The notes under the pieces are model-generated. The model searched no databases. It was not told where the DNA came from and saw only the letters and a program-made list of their open reading frames with translations. Both the position numbers and the translations under genes were made by a program. Positions 47,075 through 56,916 of a stretch of 64,000 nt of DNA are shown here, piece after piece. How positions within the stretch are numbered: position 1 is the first letter of the stretch; each line of letters begins with the position of its first letter. This DNA is from Collimonas sp. OK242 (lineage in GTDB: Bacteria > Pseudomonadota > Gammaproteobacteria > Burkholderiales > Burkholderiaceae_D), in assembly GCF_900107095.1 (NCBI RefSeq), contig NZ_FNOR01000010.1, positions 1 to 64,000 of the forward strand. The letters run 5' to 3'.

Positions 47075-47125
47075 CCATCGAATTAACTATCTTTAATATT
47101 TATACAGTTAATTATAAAAAAAACA

Positions 47126-47584
47126 CTACATCCCGGCCTGAGCCTTACCTTTAGCTTTAGTTTTGTCGGCGATCTTGTTGACCAGCTCGCACAATTTTCT
47201 GCCCTTCAAAATCTCCAGCAAGGCGCCCTCCACTTCCGACACTACCGGCTCAAGCACCCTATCCATGCCGCAGCTAACCGGACAGCAAAGGTCTTTCGAG
47301 CGCGTATTGTGCTTCAGCACCGGCCCCTCCTCCACTGCCAGATAGATCTCGGCCAGGTTGATTGCCGAGGCCGGCCGCGCCAGCTGCACGCCGCCACCCT
47401 TGCCTTCCTTGGTCACTACCAGGCCGGCCTTGCTCAACTTGCGCAACAGCTCTCGCACAAAAACCGGATTAGTATTGACGCTGGCAGCAATGGCGGTGGA
47501 GGGGAAATACACTTCCCCTCCCCTGGTAGCGTATTCAACGCTGACTAAAATATGTGCCGCCACGGCAAATCGACTGGACTTCAT
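47126..47584 (-). CDS. Rrf2-family transcriptional regulator
   Basis: Regulator of 152 residues. The winged helix is at FPSTAIAASVNTNPVFVREL and the wing at GKGGGVQLARPASAINL, typical of Rrf2 proteins. Cysteines in KDLCCPVSCGMDRV (CC-x3-C) and a later Cys near 135 could hold an Fe-S cluster or sense thiol stress, but the spacing differs from IscR and NsrR. The C-terminal tail is Lys-rich. It is a single gene, with the MFS transporter downstream behind a terminator. Confidence 0.92.
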   Translation of the reverse strand: MKSSRFAVAAHILVSVEYATRGGEVYFPSTAIAASVNTNPVFVRELLRKLSKAGLVVTKEGKGGGVQLARPASAINLAEIYLAVEEGPVLKHNTRSKDLCCPVSCGMDRVLEPVVSEVEGALLEILKGRKLCELVNKIADKTKAKGKAQAGM

Positions 47585-47706
47585 ACTGTCACTATATTCA
47601 ATACAGATAATTCGGTCAACTAATTTTCCTGCATAAGCTTATGTAGATAGAGTCGGCCGGCAGATGTCACAATGAACGCATATTCCGCAATTCCTATGGA
47701 GATTCA

Positions 47707-47994
47707 ATGCCTAAATACCTGGACCGGGCGGCCATCGTCAAGCTGGAGGATTTGCCGAATATCGGCAAGGCGGGAGCCGCCGATTTACGCTGCATCGGCA
47801 TTCAGCAGCCTGAACAGTTGATTGGTAAATCGCCATTGCAGATGTACCAAGCGCTTTGCGCCAAGACCGGCGCCAGGCATGACCCATGCGTGATCGATGT
47901 TTTCATGTCGGTGGTGCGTTACATGGAAGGCGCCGAGCCGCTGCCATGGTGGTCGTACACGGCCGAGCGGAAACGCCTGCTCAAGTCCGGATAA
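47707..47994 (+). CDS. Helix-hairpin-helix protein (Cdd1/pathogenicity-locus type)
   Basis: A 95-residue protein with one helix-hairpin-helix (LEDLPNIGKAGAADLRCIGI), then GARHDPCVIDVFMSVVRYME and PLPWWSYTAERKRLL. This is the Cdd1/DUF4332-like family, sometimes named mitomycin-resistance or pathogenicity-locus protein; the role is unknown, and nucleic-acid binding is inferred from the HhH. TATGGAGATTC precedes the ATG. Confidence 0.88.
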   Translation: MPKYLDRAAIVKLEDLPNIGKAGAADLRCIGIQQPEQLIGKSPLQMYQALCAKTGARHDPCVIDVFMSVVRYMEGAEPLPWWSYTAERKRLLKSG

Positions 47995-48345
47995 CTAAGG
48001 CCCCATCTTGCCACCGCATTCGGACAAGGTGTTTCCTCAGATGTCGTCGATGACAAATGACAAGTGGCGCCAGCGCCACAGCGGTGATGCCCGGCAGCGC
48101 GCCTCAATCAAAATAAAAAGCACAAACCTGTGCCGAAACGGCAATTGGCGCCGCCATGCTATTCCTATACTTCCTCAAACTTTCAAAAATTATTGACCGG
48201 ATCCGGCGTGAAACATGCTGCGGGCGTGACCCGCAGATCAGTTACCGCCTCCGATCCAGTCAGTGTTGAAAATCAAAATAGCGCCTCATCGTGCATTTTT
48301 TGCATCCGATGAGAAGCGCAATAACAATAATTCCGGAGCCATCGC
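47995..48345. other. Non-coding stretch with several hairpins
   Basis: GTGGCGC/GCGCCAC (48064-48079) and CTGCGGG/CCCGCAG (48218-48236) form hairpins, and an imperfect TCATCG/CGATGA stem enclosing TGCA repeats lies at 48285-48311. None has a T-run. Open frames here match no family. The promoter of the MHS transporter should be in this gap. Confidence 0.5.
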
Positions 48346-49668
48346 ATGTCATCACAACTACGAACGTCGACTATCGGCAGCTTGCCGATCAGCAAACCGC
48401 ATAATCCCTGGAAAGAAATTTGTGCGGCCAGCATCGGCAACGCGCTCGAATTTTACGATTTGCTGATCTACGGCTATTTCGCGATTGTGATCGGCAAGCT
48501 GTTCTTCCCGGCAGCCGATGAAACCACTTCTTTGTTGCTGAGCGTCGGCACCTTCGGGATTTCATTCGTCATGCGTCCGCTCGGAGCCATCGTTCTAGGC
48601 TCGTATGCCGACCGCGCCGGACGCAAAGCATCGCTGACGGCGTCCATCTTCATCATGATGATCGGCACGGCAATGATTGTGTTTGCCCCGACCTATGCGC
48701 AAATCGGCATTGCGTCGCCGCTGATCGTGATCGTGGCGCGTATGCTGCAAGGCTTTTCCACCGGCGGCGAATTCGGCGCAGCAACCGCATTCATGGTCGA
48801 ACATGCCGATTCCAAACGCAGGGGCTTCTTCGCCAGCTGGCAATTGTCGACTCAGGGACTGGCAACGGTGCTGGCGGCCGGAGTCAGTGCGCTTCTCAGC
48901 TATACGCTGGCAGATAGTCAATTGAATGACTGGGGCTGGCGGCTCGCATTCGGCATCGGTTTGCTGATCGGACCGGTAGGCCTGTATATACGCAGCCAGA
49001 TCGACGAGACGCCTGAATTCAAGAAAGTTGCTGCCGCCAGGCCGGAGCAATCGCCGTTGAAAGTAGTGCTGGTACGTGACCGCATCAATCTGCTGCTAGG
49101 TATTGGGGTGGTCTCGGGCGCCACCGCATTCAACTACGTTCACAAATTGTACATGCCGACTTACGCACTGAAACAACTGCATATTCCTGCGACCTCTTCA
49201 TTTCTGAGTGCGATGGTGACCGGTCTGGTCCTGATGATCAGCGCGCCGGTGTTTGGTGCGCTGTCGGATCGCTACGGGCGTTTCCGCGTCCTGTCGATTG
49301 CGATGCTGACGATAGCATGTACTTCCTATCCCCTGTTCCTGCTATTGACGACCTGGCCGACAGTCGGCACCTTGATGCTGGTCCAGGGCCTGGTAGGCCT
49401 GCTGATCGCGGCATGCCTCGGACCGATACCTGCAATGCTGTCGGATATCTTTCCGACCAGCACCCGCGGCACCGGACTCGCCCTCAGCTATAACTTTTCG
49501 GTCACCTTATTTGGCGGCTTTGCGCCGTTGATCGTCACCTGGATGATCGCTTTCAGCGGGAGCAAGCTGGCGCCCAGTTTTTATGTGATGGCAACGGCTT
49601 TGATCAGCATTGTGGCGGTGCTGGCGCTCGGTCGCCGGATGGCGCAGAGCAAGCGCGGGCCGGTCTGA
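48346..49668 (+). CDS. MHS-family MFS transporter (metabolite:H+ symporter)
   Basis: Inner-membrane symporter of 440 residues with twelve helices. NPWKEICAASIGNALEFYDL is the MHS signature, followed by the motif GSYADRAGRKASLTASIFIM and QGFSTGGEFGAATAFMVEHA. Relatives carry citrate, tricarballylate, proline/betaine or aromatic acids. It is followed by a decayed succinylglutamate-desuccinylase/aspartoacylase gene that was probably its partner, which would suggest an N-acyl amino acid or carboxylate as substrate. Confidence 0.9.
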   Translation: MSSQLRTSTIGSLPISKPHNPWKEICAASIGNALEFYDLLIYGYFAIVIGKLFFPAADETTSLLLSVGTFGISFVMRPLGAIVLGSYADRAGRKASLTASIFIMMIGTAMIVFAPTYAQIGIASPLIVIVARMLQGFSTGGEFGAATAFMVEHADSKRRGFFASWQLSTQGLATVLAAGVSALLSYTLADSQLNDWGWRLAFGIGLLIGPVGLYIRSQIDETPEFKKVAAARPEQSPLKVVLVRDRINLLLGIGVVSGATAFNYVHKLYMPTYALKQLHIPATSSFLSAMVTGLVLMISAPVFGALSDRYGRFRVLSIAMLTIACTSYPLFLLLTTWPTVGTLMLVQGLVGLLIAACLGPIPAMLSDIFPTSTRGTGLALSYNFSVTLFGGFAPLIVTWMIAFSGSKLAPSFYVMATALISIVAVLALGRRMAQSKRGPV

Positions 49669-49731
49669 AACCTGGCGCATCGCCTTTCAGCTCAATAGAT
49701 CTATTTGGCTTTTCGAACAGGAGTAACGTTA

Positions 49732-50450
49732 ATGAAAACCTTGGAACAGATTCGTGCAAAGTTGCAGGAATATCCGATCGAGGTGATTTTTCCCGATATC
49801 GCGGAATGGCAAACCGGTAATACCGGCGTCGATTACATCCATACTTTCGACAGCGGCGTGGCCGGCCCGCATGCCATGATCCTGGCGCTAACCCACGGCA
49901 ACGAAGTCAGCGGCGCCATCGCCGTGGACAGGTTCCTGCGATCGGGCTTGCGTCCGCTTAAAGGCCGCCTCACATCGGCGTGCCGGAGCACGTGATGGTC
50001 GACGCCGGCCATGCCAACGGCAAGCGGCTGCGCGGCTATGGCGCCTTCGGCGATCCGGCCAGTCCGAAGAATGCCCTGCTGATCGAGACCGGGCAGCATT
50101 TTTCAGTTCGCAGCAGGGACGTAGCCCTGGATGCCGCAGCTCGCTTCCTGAACAAGACCGGCGTCGTCGCTGCGACAGATTTAACGGATTTCATGCAGCA
50201 TGCCAAACCTGCGGCGCAGAAGGTTCTCCAGGTGACGCAAGCGGTGCTGGCAGACACGATGGTTCTCGAATTCGCGCAGGATTTCCGGGGACTGGAATTG
50301 ATTGAGCACGCCGGCGCCGTCATCGCGCATGATGGCGACAGGGAGCTTGTCACGCCTTATGACGATTGCGTGATCGTCATGCCGTCGCTACGTCATCTCG
50401 GTCCTGGCGTCACCGTGATGCGTTTGGCTCGCGTACTTGACAGCTGGTAA
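49732..50450 (+). pseudogene. Succinylglutamate desuccinylase/aspartoacylase family, internal deletion
   Basis: The N-terminal part (MKTLEQIRAKLQEYPIEVIF) starts at 49732 behind AGGAG and keeps the first zinc motif LTHGNEVSG. After GLRPLKGRLT (about 49970) the frame changes, and the C-terminal part resumes as GVPEHVMVDAGHANGKRLRG and runs to 50450. Full-length relatives carry about 100 more residues between these blocks, including the LDLHSM segment with the second zinc His. Both flanking halves are otherwise well kept, so this looks like a recent deletion of about 300 bases that also shifted the frame. The product cannot bind zinc properly. Confidence 0.85.
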
Positions 50451-50526
50451 TGAAAACGCTGCGCCTTGCCGCGATGATCGTGCACGGCAAGGGCGTAGCG
50501 CCCGCTCAAAACTCAGTTCATTGCGC

Positions 50527-51420
50527 TCATTCGGCCTTCGCCAGCATATTGAAAATGCTGGAAAAATCCAGCCCGCCGGCGCCGCTCTTGCTGTGGATGT
50601 CGTACAGGTTGCGCGCCAGTGCGCCCAGCGGCACGCTGCTGCCGGTGGAGAGGGAGTTTTCCACCGCCAGTCCCAGGTCCTTGAGCATCAGATCGACGCC
50701 GAAACCGCCACTGTAGCCCTTGGATGCCGGCGCATTCTCCATCACGCCGGGACAAGGGTTATACACCTCCAGCGCCCAGTTGCGGCCTGAACTTTTCGCC
50801 ATGATTTCCGACAGCACCTTAGGGTCCATGCCGTTCGCCATGCCCAGCCTGATCGCTTCGGACGTGCCTATCATCAGAATCCCCAGCAGCATGTTATTGC
50901 ATACCTTGACGGTTTGACCGCTGCCGTTGTCGCCGGCATGGAAAATCGCCTTGCCCATCTTTTCCAGATAAGGCTTGGCCAAAGCAAAACCTTGATCCGA
51001 GCCGCCGACCATGAAGGTCAGCGTGCCGGCGGCGGCGCCGGCAGTGCCACCCGAGACTGGCGCATCGAGCATGGTAAAACCTTTATCGCGCGCCGCAGCC
51101 GCCACCTTGCGGGCAGCGTCGGGAGCAATGGTCGAGCAATCGATCAACAGGGCATCCGGCGCAGCTTGCGCCAGGATGCCGCTGGCGCCGAGATAAGCCC
51201 CTTCGACGTGGCGGCTGGCCGGCAGCATCGTGATGATGACCTTGGCGGCGCCAAGTGCTGCCGCCAGATCCTTGCCAGTGCTGCCGCCGCCGGCGACGAA
51301 CTGCTCGACGCTGGCGGCCACCAGATCATGGCCGCTGACCTGGCAGCCGGCCTTCACCAGGTTCAGCGCCATCGGCAAACCCATGTGGCCGAGGCCGATA
51401 AAAACGATTTCGCTACTCAT
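50527..51420 (-). CDS. mmsB: 3-hydroxyisobutyrate dehydrogenase
   Basis: NAD-dependent enzyme of 297 residues in valine breakdown, oxidising 3-hydroxyisobutyrate to methylmalonate semialdehyde. NAD site IVFIGLGHMGLPMALNLVKA, substrate site LDAPVSGGTAGAAAGTLTFM and the catalytic Lys in GSGQTVKVCNNMLLG are all present. It lies 47 bases downstream of mmsA, which acts next in the pathway. Both are divergent from a LysR gene. Confidence 0.95.
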   Translation of the reverse strand: MSSEIVFIGLGHMGLPMALNLVKAGCQVSGHDLVAASVEQFVAGGGSTGKDLAAALGAAKVIITMLPASRHVEGAYLGASGILAQAAPDALLIDCSTIAPDAARKVAAAARDKGFTMLDAPVSGGTAGAAAGTLTFMVGGSDQGFALAKPYLEKMGKAIFHAGDNGSGQTVKVCNNMLLGILMIGTSEAIRLGMANGMDPKVLSEIMAKSSGRNWALEVYNPCPGVMENAPASKGYSGGFGVDLMLKDLGLAVENSLSTGSSVPLGALARNLYDIHSKSGAGGLDFSSIFNMLAKAE

Positions 51421-51467
51421 AAGAAAATCTCCTGAAGTTCATCTTTAACCCGATCTGCACTCCGGCA

Positions 51468-52976
51468 TCACTTCATGGAAATCGTCGTATTGATTTCGCC
51501 GCCGTCCGCATCCGGTGCAAACCAGCGCGCAGTCACGGTCTTGGTCTGGGTCCAGAACTGCACCGCCTGCTTGCCGTTAGGGCCAAGGTCGCCCAGCTTG
51601 GAGGCACGCGAACCGGTAAAGCTGAAATACGCCACCGGCACCGGAATCGGCACGTTGATGCCGACCTGGCCAACATCGATCTCGTTCTGGAACTTGCGTG
51701 CGGCCCAGCCGGATGAAGTGAAGATCGAAGTACCGTTACCGTTCGGATTGGCGTTAATGAAAGCAATCGCTTCGTCCAGCGTTTCCAGCTCGACTATGCA
51801 CATGGCCGGTCCGAAAATCTCTTGCGTATAGATATCCATCTTGGCGGTGACGCCGGCAAAAATGGTCGGGCCGACAAAATTGCCATCGGGATAACCGGCC
51901 ACCTGGCAGTTGCGGCCATCCAGCAGCAGCTGCGCGCCCTGCTCCACGCCGGTTCCAATCAGGCGCTCGGTACGTGCCTTGGCAGCCTTCGACACCATCG
52001 GCCCGAGGTCGGCCTTGCGATCACTGCCCGGGCCGATTTTCAGGCCGCGTGAACGCTCGACGATTTCCGGCAGCCAGGAACGCGCCTTGCCGACCAGCAG
52101 CACCATCGAGTTGGCCATGCAACGCTGCCCGGCCGCGCCAAACGCCGCTCCCAGCAAATTGTTGATCGCCTGATCCTTGTTAGCATCAGGCAGCACGATG
52201 CAATGGTTTTTCGCTCCCATCATGCATTGCGCACGCTTGCCAGCCTCGCTGGCGCGGCGGTAAATATGGGTGCCGACGCCGGTCGAACCAATGAAGGAAA
52301 TCGCCTTGATGTCTGGATGATCGCACAGCATGTTGGCGACATCGGGGCCGCCATGCACCACGTTCAGCACGCCCGGCGGCAAGCCGGCCTGCTGCGCCAG
52401 CTCTACCAGGAACAGCGAGGATGAAGGATCTTGCTCGGATGGTTTGAGGATAAAGGTATTGCCGCAGGCTACCGCCACCGGGAACATGAAGCACGGCAGC
52501 ATCACCGGGAAATTGAACGCCGTGATGCCGGCGCCGACGCCGAGCGGCTGGTTGATGGTGTAGACATCTACGCCGGTAGCGGCATTTTCCGCCAGCTCGC
52601 CCAGTTGCAGCGAAGTGATGGAGCAGGCGTGCTCGACCACTTCCAGGCCACGCATGACTTCGCCCTCGGCATCCGGCAAGGTCTTGCCGTGCTCACGGGT
52701 AATCAGCTCGGCCAGCGGCGCCATGTTTTCGCGCAACAGCTGCTGGAACTTGAGCATGATGCGCATGCGCTGCGCCAGCGAAGTGTTGCGCCAGCTGGCA
52801 AACGCTTGCTTGGCATTGGCCACCGCATGATCAACTTCTGCCTTGGTGGCGAACGGCACCCGCGCCACTACTTCCTGAGTTGCCGGATTGAGAACGTCGC
52901 GCCATTCGGTGCTGGTGGACTGGACAGTTTTGCCGCCAATGTACAGGGGAACGTTAGGGATGTTGGTGATGGGCAT
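51468..52976 (-). CDS. mmsA: Methylmalonate-semialdehyde dehydrogenase (CoA-acylating)
   Basis: Aldehyde dehydrogenase of 502 residues that makes propionyl-CoA from methylmalonate semialdehyde. The conserved [20 protein letters not shown] and the catalytic Cys in [19 protein letters not shown] are family-typical for MmsA. The start is the ATG at 52976 ([15 protein letters not shown]), preceded by AGGAAG. A ten-codon upstream extension is unlikely. It is the middle gene of the binding-protein/mmsA/mmsB set. Confidence 0.95.
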   Translation of the reverse strand: MPITNIPNVPLYIGGKTVQSTSTEWRDVLNPATQEVVARVPFATKAEVDHAVANAKQAFASWRNTSLAQRMRIMLKFQQLLRENMAPLAELITREHGKTLPDAEGEVMRGLEVVEHACSITSLQLGELAENAATGVDVYTINQPLGVGAGITAFNFPVMLPCFMFPVAVACGNTFILKPSEQDPSSSLFLVELAQQAGLPPGVLNVVHGGPDVANMLCDHPDIKAISFIGSTGVGTHIYRRASEAGKRAQCMMGAKNHCIVLPDANKDQAINNLLGAAFGAAGQRCMANSMVLLVGKARSWLPEIVERSRGLKIGPGSDRKADLGPMVSKAAKARTERLIGTGVEQGAQLLLDGRNCQVAGYPDGNFVGPTIFAGVTAKMDIYTQEIFGPAMCIVELETLDEAIAFINANPNGNGTSIFTSSGWAARKFQNEIDVGQVGINVPIPVPVAYFSFTGSRASKLGDLGPNGKQAVQFWTQTKTVTARWFAPDADGGEINTTISMK

Positions 52977-53070
52977 GATGACTTCCTTCAACAATGACAA
53001 TTGCAATTAAAAGATAAACGGTGTTCTTGCCGGTGCTATCTACAGCATAGAACACCCTGCTGGGTTTGCC

Positions 53071-54300
53071 TTACTTCACCAAAGGACAGGAAGCATCCAT
53101 CGGTTTGAAAGCCTGCTGCGCCGGAATCGTCGACAGCAGCTTCAGGTAATCCCATGGCGCTTTCGATTCGGCCGGCGTTTTAACCTGGTACAGATACATG
53201 TCATGGATCACGCGGCCATCCGGACGGATAGAGGCATTGCGCATGACGGCGTCATGGATAGGGATTTCACGCATTTTCTGGGTCACCACTTTCCAATCGT
53301 GCGATTTGGTGGCGGCCGCCGCTTTCAGGTAGTGATAGACGCTGGAATAGACGCCGGCATGCACCATGGTCGGCTTATTGCCTTTATAGAGCGTTTCGAA
53401 ACGCTTGGAAAAAGCGCGCGTATCGTTATCGTAATCCCAGTAGAAACCGTCGGTATAGATCAAGCCTTGCGCATCGTTCAGGCCGAGCGCATGCACATCC
53501 GACAAGAACACCAGCAGCGCAGCCAGACGCTGGTTCTTGCTGCCGATGCCGAACGAACGCGCCTGCTTGATCGCATTGACGGTATCCTGGCCGCCATTGG
53601 CCAGGCCGATTACCTGCGCCTTCGAACTCTGCGCCTGCAGCAGGAACGATGACAGATCGCTGGCGTTCAAGGGATGGCGAATCGATCCGACCACTGTGCC
53701 GCCCAGGCTTTTGACGACATCGCCGGCATCTTTCTCCAGCGACTGGCCGAAGGCGTAATCGACGGTAACGAAGTACCAGGATTTCTGCCCCATCTTGGTT
53801 AATGCGGCAGCGGCCCCGGCTGCTTGCGAGTAAGTATCGAACATCCAATGGAAGCCGCCAGGCGCGCATTCCGCATTGGTCAACACGGTAGTTGCGGGGC
53901 CGCTGTACATGGCGATGCCGCCCTTGTCGCGGATCAGGCGCTGCACCGCCAGCGACACTGAAGAATTGGTCAGGTCGGCGATGGCGTCGACCTTGTCGCG
54001 GTCTAGCCATTCGCGTGCCTTGGAGGCGCCGATGTCAGCCTTGTTCTGATGATCTGCAGTAAGCAATTCGATTTTCATGCCCTTGCATTCAGCCTTCATG
54101 CAATCCTCGATCGCCATCTTGGCCGCCACCACCGAGCCCGGCCCGCCCATCGCCGAATACGGCCCTGACATGTCGGTCAGGATACCGACCTTATATACAT
54201 CGCTATCCTGGGCCGAGGCGTGGCTTGCGGCCAGCAAACCCGTTAACGAAAAGATCACGGCCGAACATCGTGCAAGCAGCTGGTGGCGCTTTGTCAACAT
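53071..54300 (-). CDS. Branched-chain-type ABC binding protein (Peripla_BP_6), orphan
   Basis: Periplasmic binding protein of 409 residues, LivJ/LivK-type fold. The signal peptide ends SHASA, and the mature part starts QDSDVYKVGILTDMSGPYSA. No permease or ATPase gene is near, so it must share a transporter encoded elsewhere, or act as a sensor partner. AGGAG precedes the ATG at 54300. Lying 94 bases before mmsA, it suggests uptake of a compound degraded through methylmalonate semialdehyde. Confidence 0.9.
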   Translation of the reverse strand: MLTKRHQLLARCSAVIFSLTGLLAASHASAQDSDVYKVGILTDMSGPYSAMGGPGSVVAAKMAIEDCMKAECKGMKIELLTADHQNKADIGASKAREWLDRDKVDAIADLTNSSVSLAVQRLIRDKGGIAMYSGPATTVLTNAECAPGGFHWMFDTYSQAAGAAAALTKMGQKSWYFVTVDYAFGQSLEKDAGDVVKSLGGTVVGSIRHPLNASDLSSFLLQAQSSKAQVIGLANGGQDTVNAIKQARSFGIGSKNQRLAALLVFLSDVHALGLNDAQGLIYTDGFYWDYDNDTRAFSKRFETLYKGNKPTMVHAGVYSSVYHYLKAAAATKSHDWKVVTQKMREIPIHDAVMRNASIRPDGRVIHDMYLYQVKTPAESKAPWDYLKLLSTIPAQQAFKPMDASCPLVK

Positions 54301-54394
54301 CGTTGTCTCCTGTTTTGCCGGATGCGCATGCAATGCCCACCCTGCAATCGATTTTTATAAAATTTTCTGTAAGGACATTCTGCATGTGCATTAT

Positions 54395-54418
54395 TATTGA
54401 AACAATAGGAAATATTCC
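54395..54418. promoter_or_regulatory. LysR-type T-N11-A box and adjacent dyad
   Basis: TATTG-AAA-CAATA (54395-54407) is a perfect T-N11-A dyad, the usual LysR recognition form. GGAA-ATA-TTCC (54408-54418) adjoins it. Both lie in the 156-base gap between the divergent lysR and binding-protein genes, closer to lysR, where autoregulation and activation normally meet. Confidence 0.65.
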
Positions 54419-54456
54419 ACAATGGCTTTGCATTTATGCACAGCACGGAGAGATAG

Positions 54457-55416
54457 ATGAAATCGACAAACGCCATGCTGGACTGGGATAACCTGCGCGT
54501 CTTCCTGGAGCTGACGCGCAGCCAGGGGCTGGTCGAAGCGGCAAAAAAACTCGGCGTCGACCACTCGACCGTCTCGCGCCGCATGCGCCGCTTTGAAGAA
54601 CAAGTCGGCAGCCAGCTGTTCGAGCGCAACAATCAGGGCTACACGCTGACCGCCGAAGGCCACCGCCTGATCGAATATGCGGAACGGGTTGAGAGTACGG
54701 TGTATGCCGCCGCGGAAGAATTGAGCGGCCACAACCGCCTGCTGTCGGGACAAGTCCGGCTCGGCGCCACCGAAGGTTTCGGCACTTTTGTGCTGGCGCC
54801 GCATCTGGCGCATTTTTGCGCGCGGCATCCGCACATCACCGTCGACCTGCTGCCGGTGCCGCGCTTCGTCAACCTGTCCAAACGCGAGGCCGACATCGGC
54901 GTCACCATCGAACGTCCGCAAAGCGGCAATTACGTGGTCACCAAGCTGACCGATTACCTGCTGAAGCTGTACGCCACGCCATCTTACCTGGCAAATCACG
55001 CGCCGATCGAGACGGTGCAGGATTTGAGCAGCCATGCGTTCATCGGCTACGTTGACGATCTGGTGTTCAGCGAAGAGCTGCGCTACAAGGATAATGTCGC
55101 GCCGGCGGCATTCCGCGCCTTTCGCAGCACCAGCGTGATTGCCCAATACACTGCAGCCCGCAGCGGCCAGGGGCTGGCGATCCTGCCCTGCTTTCTGGCC
55201 CAGCAAAGCGAGGACCTGGTGCCGGTGCTGGACGGCCAGGTCGACATTCAACGTGCGTTCTGGCTGGTGGCTGCCACCGAAACCCGCAACGTGGCGCGGG
55301 TTGCCGCATTGTGGCGTTACCTGCGTGAAGTGATTGAACCTAACCGCGCTTTCCTGATGGGAGAGTCACGGCAAATGATCTACTCGGATACATCCGATAC
55401 AATTACCCACGCTTGA
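54457..55416 (+). CDS. LysR-family regulator of the mms operon
   Basis: Regulator of 319 residues. The HTH is NLRVFLELTRSQGLVEAAKK followed by LGVDHSTVSRRMRRFEEQVG, and the C-terminal effector domain starts near residue 95. It is divergent from the binding-protein/mmsA/mmsB operon, and a T-N11-A box lies between. GGAGAG precedes the start. The inducer is probably a valine or beta-amino-acid intermediate, which is inferred from the operon. Confidence 0.92.
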   Translation: MKSTNAMLDWDNLRVFLELTRSQGLVEAAKKLGVDHSTVSRRMRRFEEQVGSQLFERNNQGYTLTAEGHRLIEYAERVESTVYAAAEELSGHNRLLSGQVRLGATEGFGTFVLAPHLAHFCARHPHITVDLLPVPRFVNLSKREADIGVTIERPQSGNYVVTKLTDYLLKLYATPSYLANHAPIETVQDLSSHAFIGYVDDLVFSEELRYKDNVAPAAFRAFRSTSVIAQYTAARSGQGLAILPCFLAQQSEDLVPVLDGQVDIQRAFWLVAATETRNVARVAALWRYLREVIEPNRAFLMGESRQMIYSDTSDTITHA

Positions 55417-55459
55417 TTTCACCGCGACCAAACTCTCAAAACCGCCATCCCGACTCGCT

Positions 55460-56299
55460 ATGATACTGACCGGCCCGGAACTCGCTCAAACGCTAGAACA
55501 AGCCGAGGCGACGCATTTGAGCCGGCAAGTTGCCGCCTGCCGCCGGTTGCGCGGATACCAGCAATCCCGCGTCATCGCCATCTGCGGCGGCGTCGCTGCG
55601 GTGACAGATCCGGTGTTCGGACGCAAACTCAATCACGTCACCGGTCTGGGTATGGGAGCGGCGGTGAACGCCGATGAACTGGCGCAACTGGAAAGCATCT
55701 ATGCCGCGCAGGGATTGGAGACGCAAATCGATGTCTGCCCTCACACCGACGGCAGCACGCTTGCGGTCCTGAGCGAACGTGGATACTCCGTCAACGCTTT
55801 CAGCAACACTTACGTGCGCCAACTGAGGCCGATGGAGGCCTACGCTCAGGCACATGGCGAGAGCGGGATCGAAATAATCACCGACAGAGCTTTAGTCGAA
55901 GCCACGTTTGTCGGCAACTCGGTTGCCGGATTTTCCGTGCAAGCGGTCAATCGTCCTGCGGTTTTACTGGAAACACTGGCGCAGATAGCGCTGCAGCGTA
56001 GCGATACGTTTCTTTTTGCCGCAACCATAGATGGCAAGGTAGCCGCTACTGCCGGCATGAGCCTGATCGAGACAGCCTCGGGATTGCTTGCGCATTTGTA
56101 CATCGCCAGCACGCTGCCGGCGTATCGAGGGCGCGGGATTCAACTGGCGCTCCTGAGGGCCAGGCTGACGGCGGCCCGCGACGCCGGCTGCAGGCTCGCC
56201 GGCGTCACCGCCAGACCGGCCAACACCAGTGCGCGCAACACTGAACGCGCCGGCTTTAGCCTGGCTTACACCAAATCGACCTTTATCAAGACTCGTTGA
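55460..56299 (+). CDS. GNAT-family N-acetyltransferase
   Basis: Protein of 279 residues. The C-terminal half has the acetyl-CoA site AYRGRGIQLALLRARLTAAR and the ending NTSARNTERAGFSLAYTKST. The N-terminal half looks like a degenerate second GNAT-like domain. Substrate unknown. It overlaps the stop of the convergent DUF1439 gene by 14 bases. Confidence 0.88.
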   Translation: MILTGPELAQTLEQAEATHLSRQVAACRRLRGYQQSRVIAICGGVAAVTDPVFGRKLNHVTGLGMGAAVNADELAQLESIYAAQGLETQIDVCPHTDGSTLAVLSERGYSVNAFSNTYVRQLRPMEAYAQAHGESGIEIITDRALVEATFVGNSVAGFSVQAVNRPAVLLETLAQIALQRSDTFLFAATIDGKVAATAGMSLIETASGLLAHLYIASTLPAYRGRGIQLALLRARLTAARDAGCRLAGVTARPANTSARNTERAGFSLAYTKSTFIKTR

Positions 56300-56849
56300 T
56301 TTCTACCGCAATGCCCTCAGACTGCACCGTGATCGCACCTGGCTCAAAGGTTTTTCCGTTTAAGCGCAGCTCGTCGCTGGTAAACGTATAGATCGGATAA
56401 TCCTTCAATACCTGTTCCGCCACGGCGGCGCCGATCTGGCTCAGCTGCGGCTTGTATTGCGCCGGCACGCCGTTGAAATCGATACTATCGACCGTCGGGT
56501 TATCCAGCAGGATAGCGCGGGTCGCTTTGTCATATCTCAAACCGCTACTCAAAGTAATCGCGCCATTCAACGGCGCCGCCAGCAGCAGCGGACTAAGCAC
56601 GCTCACATTCACCCGCGTAAGCACACGGTTTTGCGCCGGATTGAGGGTCAGGCGCGGATTCTTCAGGCCGACATTGAACACCTCCGCATAGCGCAGCTGC
56701 TGCGGAAACTTGCTGTCGATAGCGGTCTGCAGTTGTTTTTGCGAAAACGTATATTCATTGGACCAGATGTTGTAACCAGCCCAGGCGGTAGTGGCAACAA
56801 GCAGCGCGCCCATGGCCAATAGGGACTTCATCAGTTTGCGTCGTTCCAT
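56286..56849 (-). CDS. DUF1439 (YceB-like) exported protein
   Basis: Exported protein of 187 residues. The signal peptide MERRKLMKSLLAMGALLVAT ends TAWAG without a lipobox Cys, so unlike E. coli YceB it is probably soluble in the periplasm. The body starts NIWSNEYTFSQKQLQTAIDS and has the beta-rich pattern RLTLNPAQNRVLTRVNVSVL of the family, a BPI/TULIP-like lipid-binding fold. The ATG at 56849 follows AGGAAA. The function is unproven. Confidence 0.85.
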   Translation of the reverse strand: MERRKLMKSLLAMGALLVATTAWAGYNIWSNEYTFSQKQLQTAIDSKFPQQLRYAEVFNVGLKNPRLTLNPAQNRVLTRVNVSVLSPLLLAAPLNGAITLSSGLRYDKATRAILLDNPTVDSIDFNGVPAQYKPQLSQIGAAVAEQVLKDYPIYTFTSDELRLNGKTFEPGAITVQSEGIAVEINES

Positions 56850-56916
56850 ATGCTTTATTTCCTGTCGCTTGCAGGCTGCGGCGATTACAGTTGCCCACAG
56901 ACCAACAGCTGTTGAA

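Noticed and set aside
48140-48165. Possible sigma-54 promoter (GG/GC-like)
   Set aside because: The spacing between the GG and GC elements is nine bases, not ten, and the surrounding consensus is poor.
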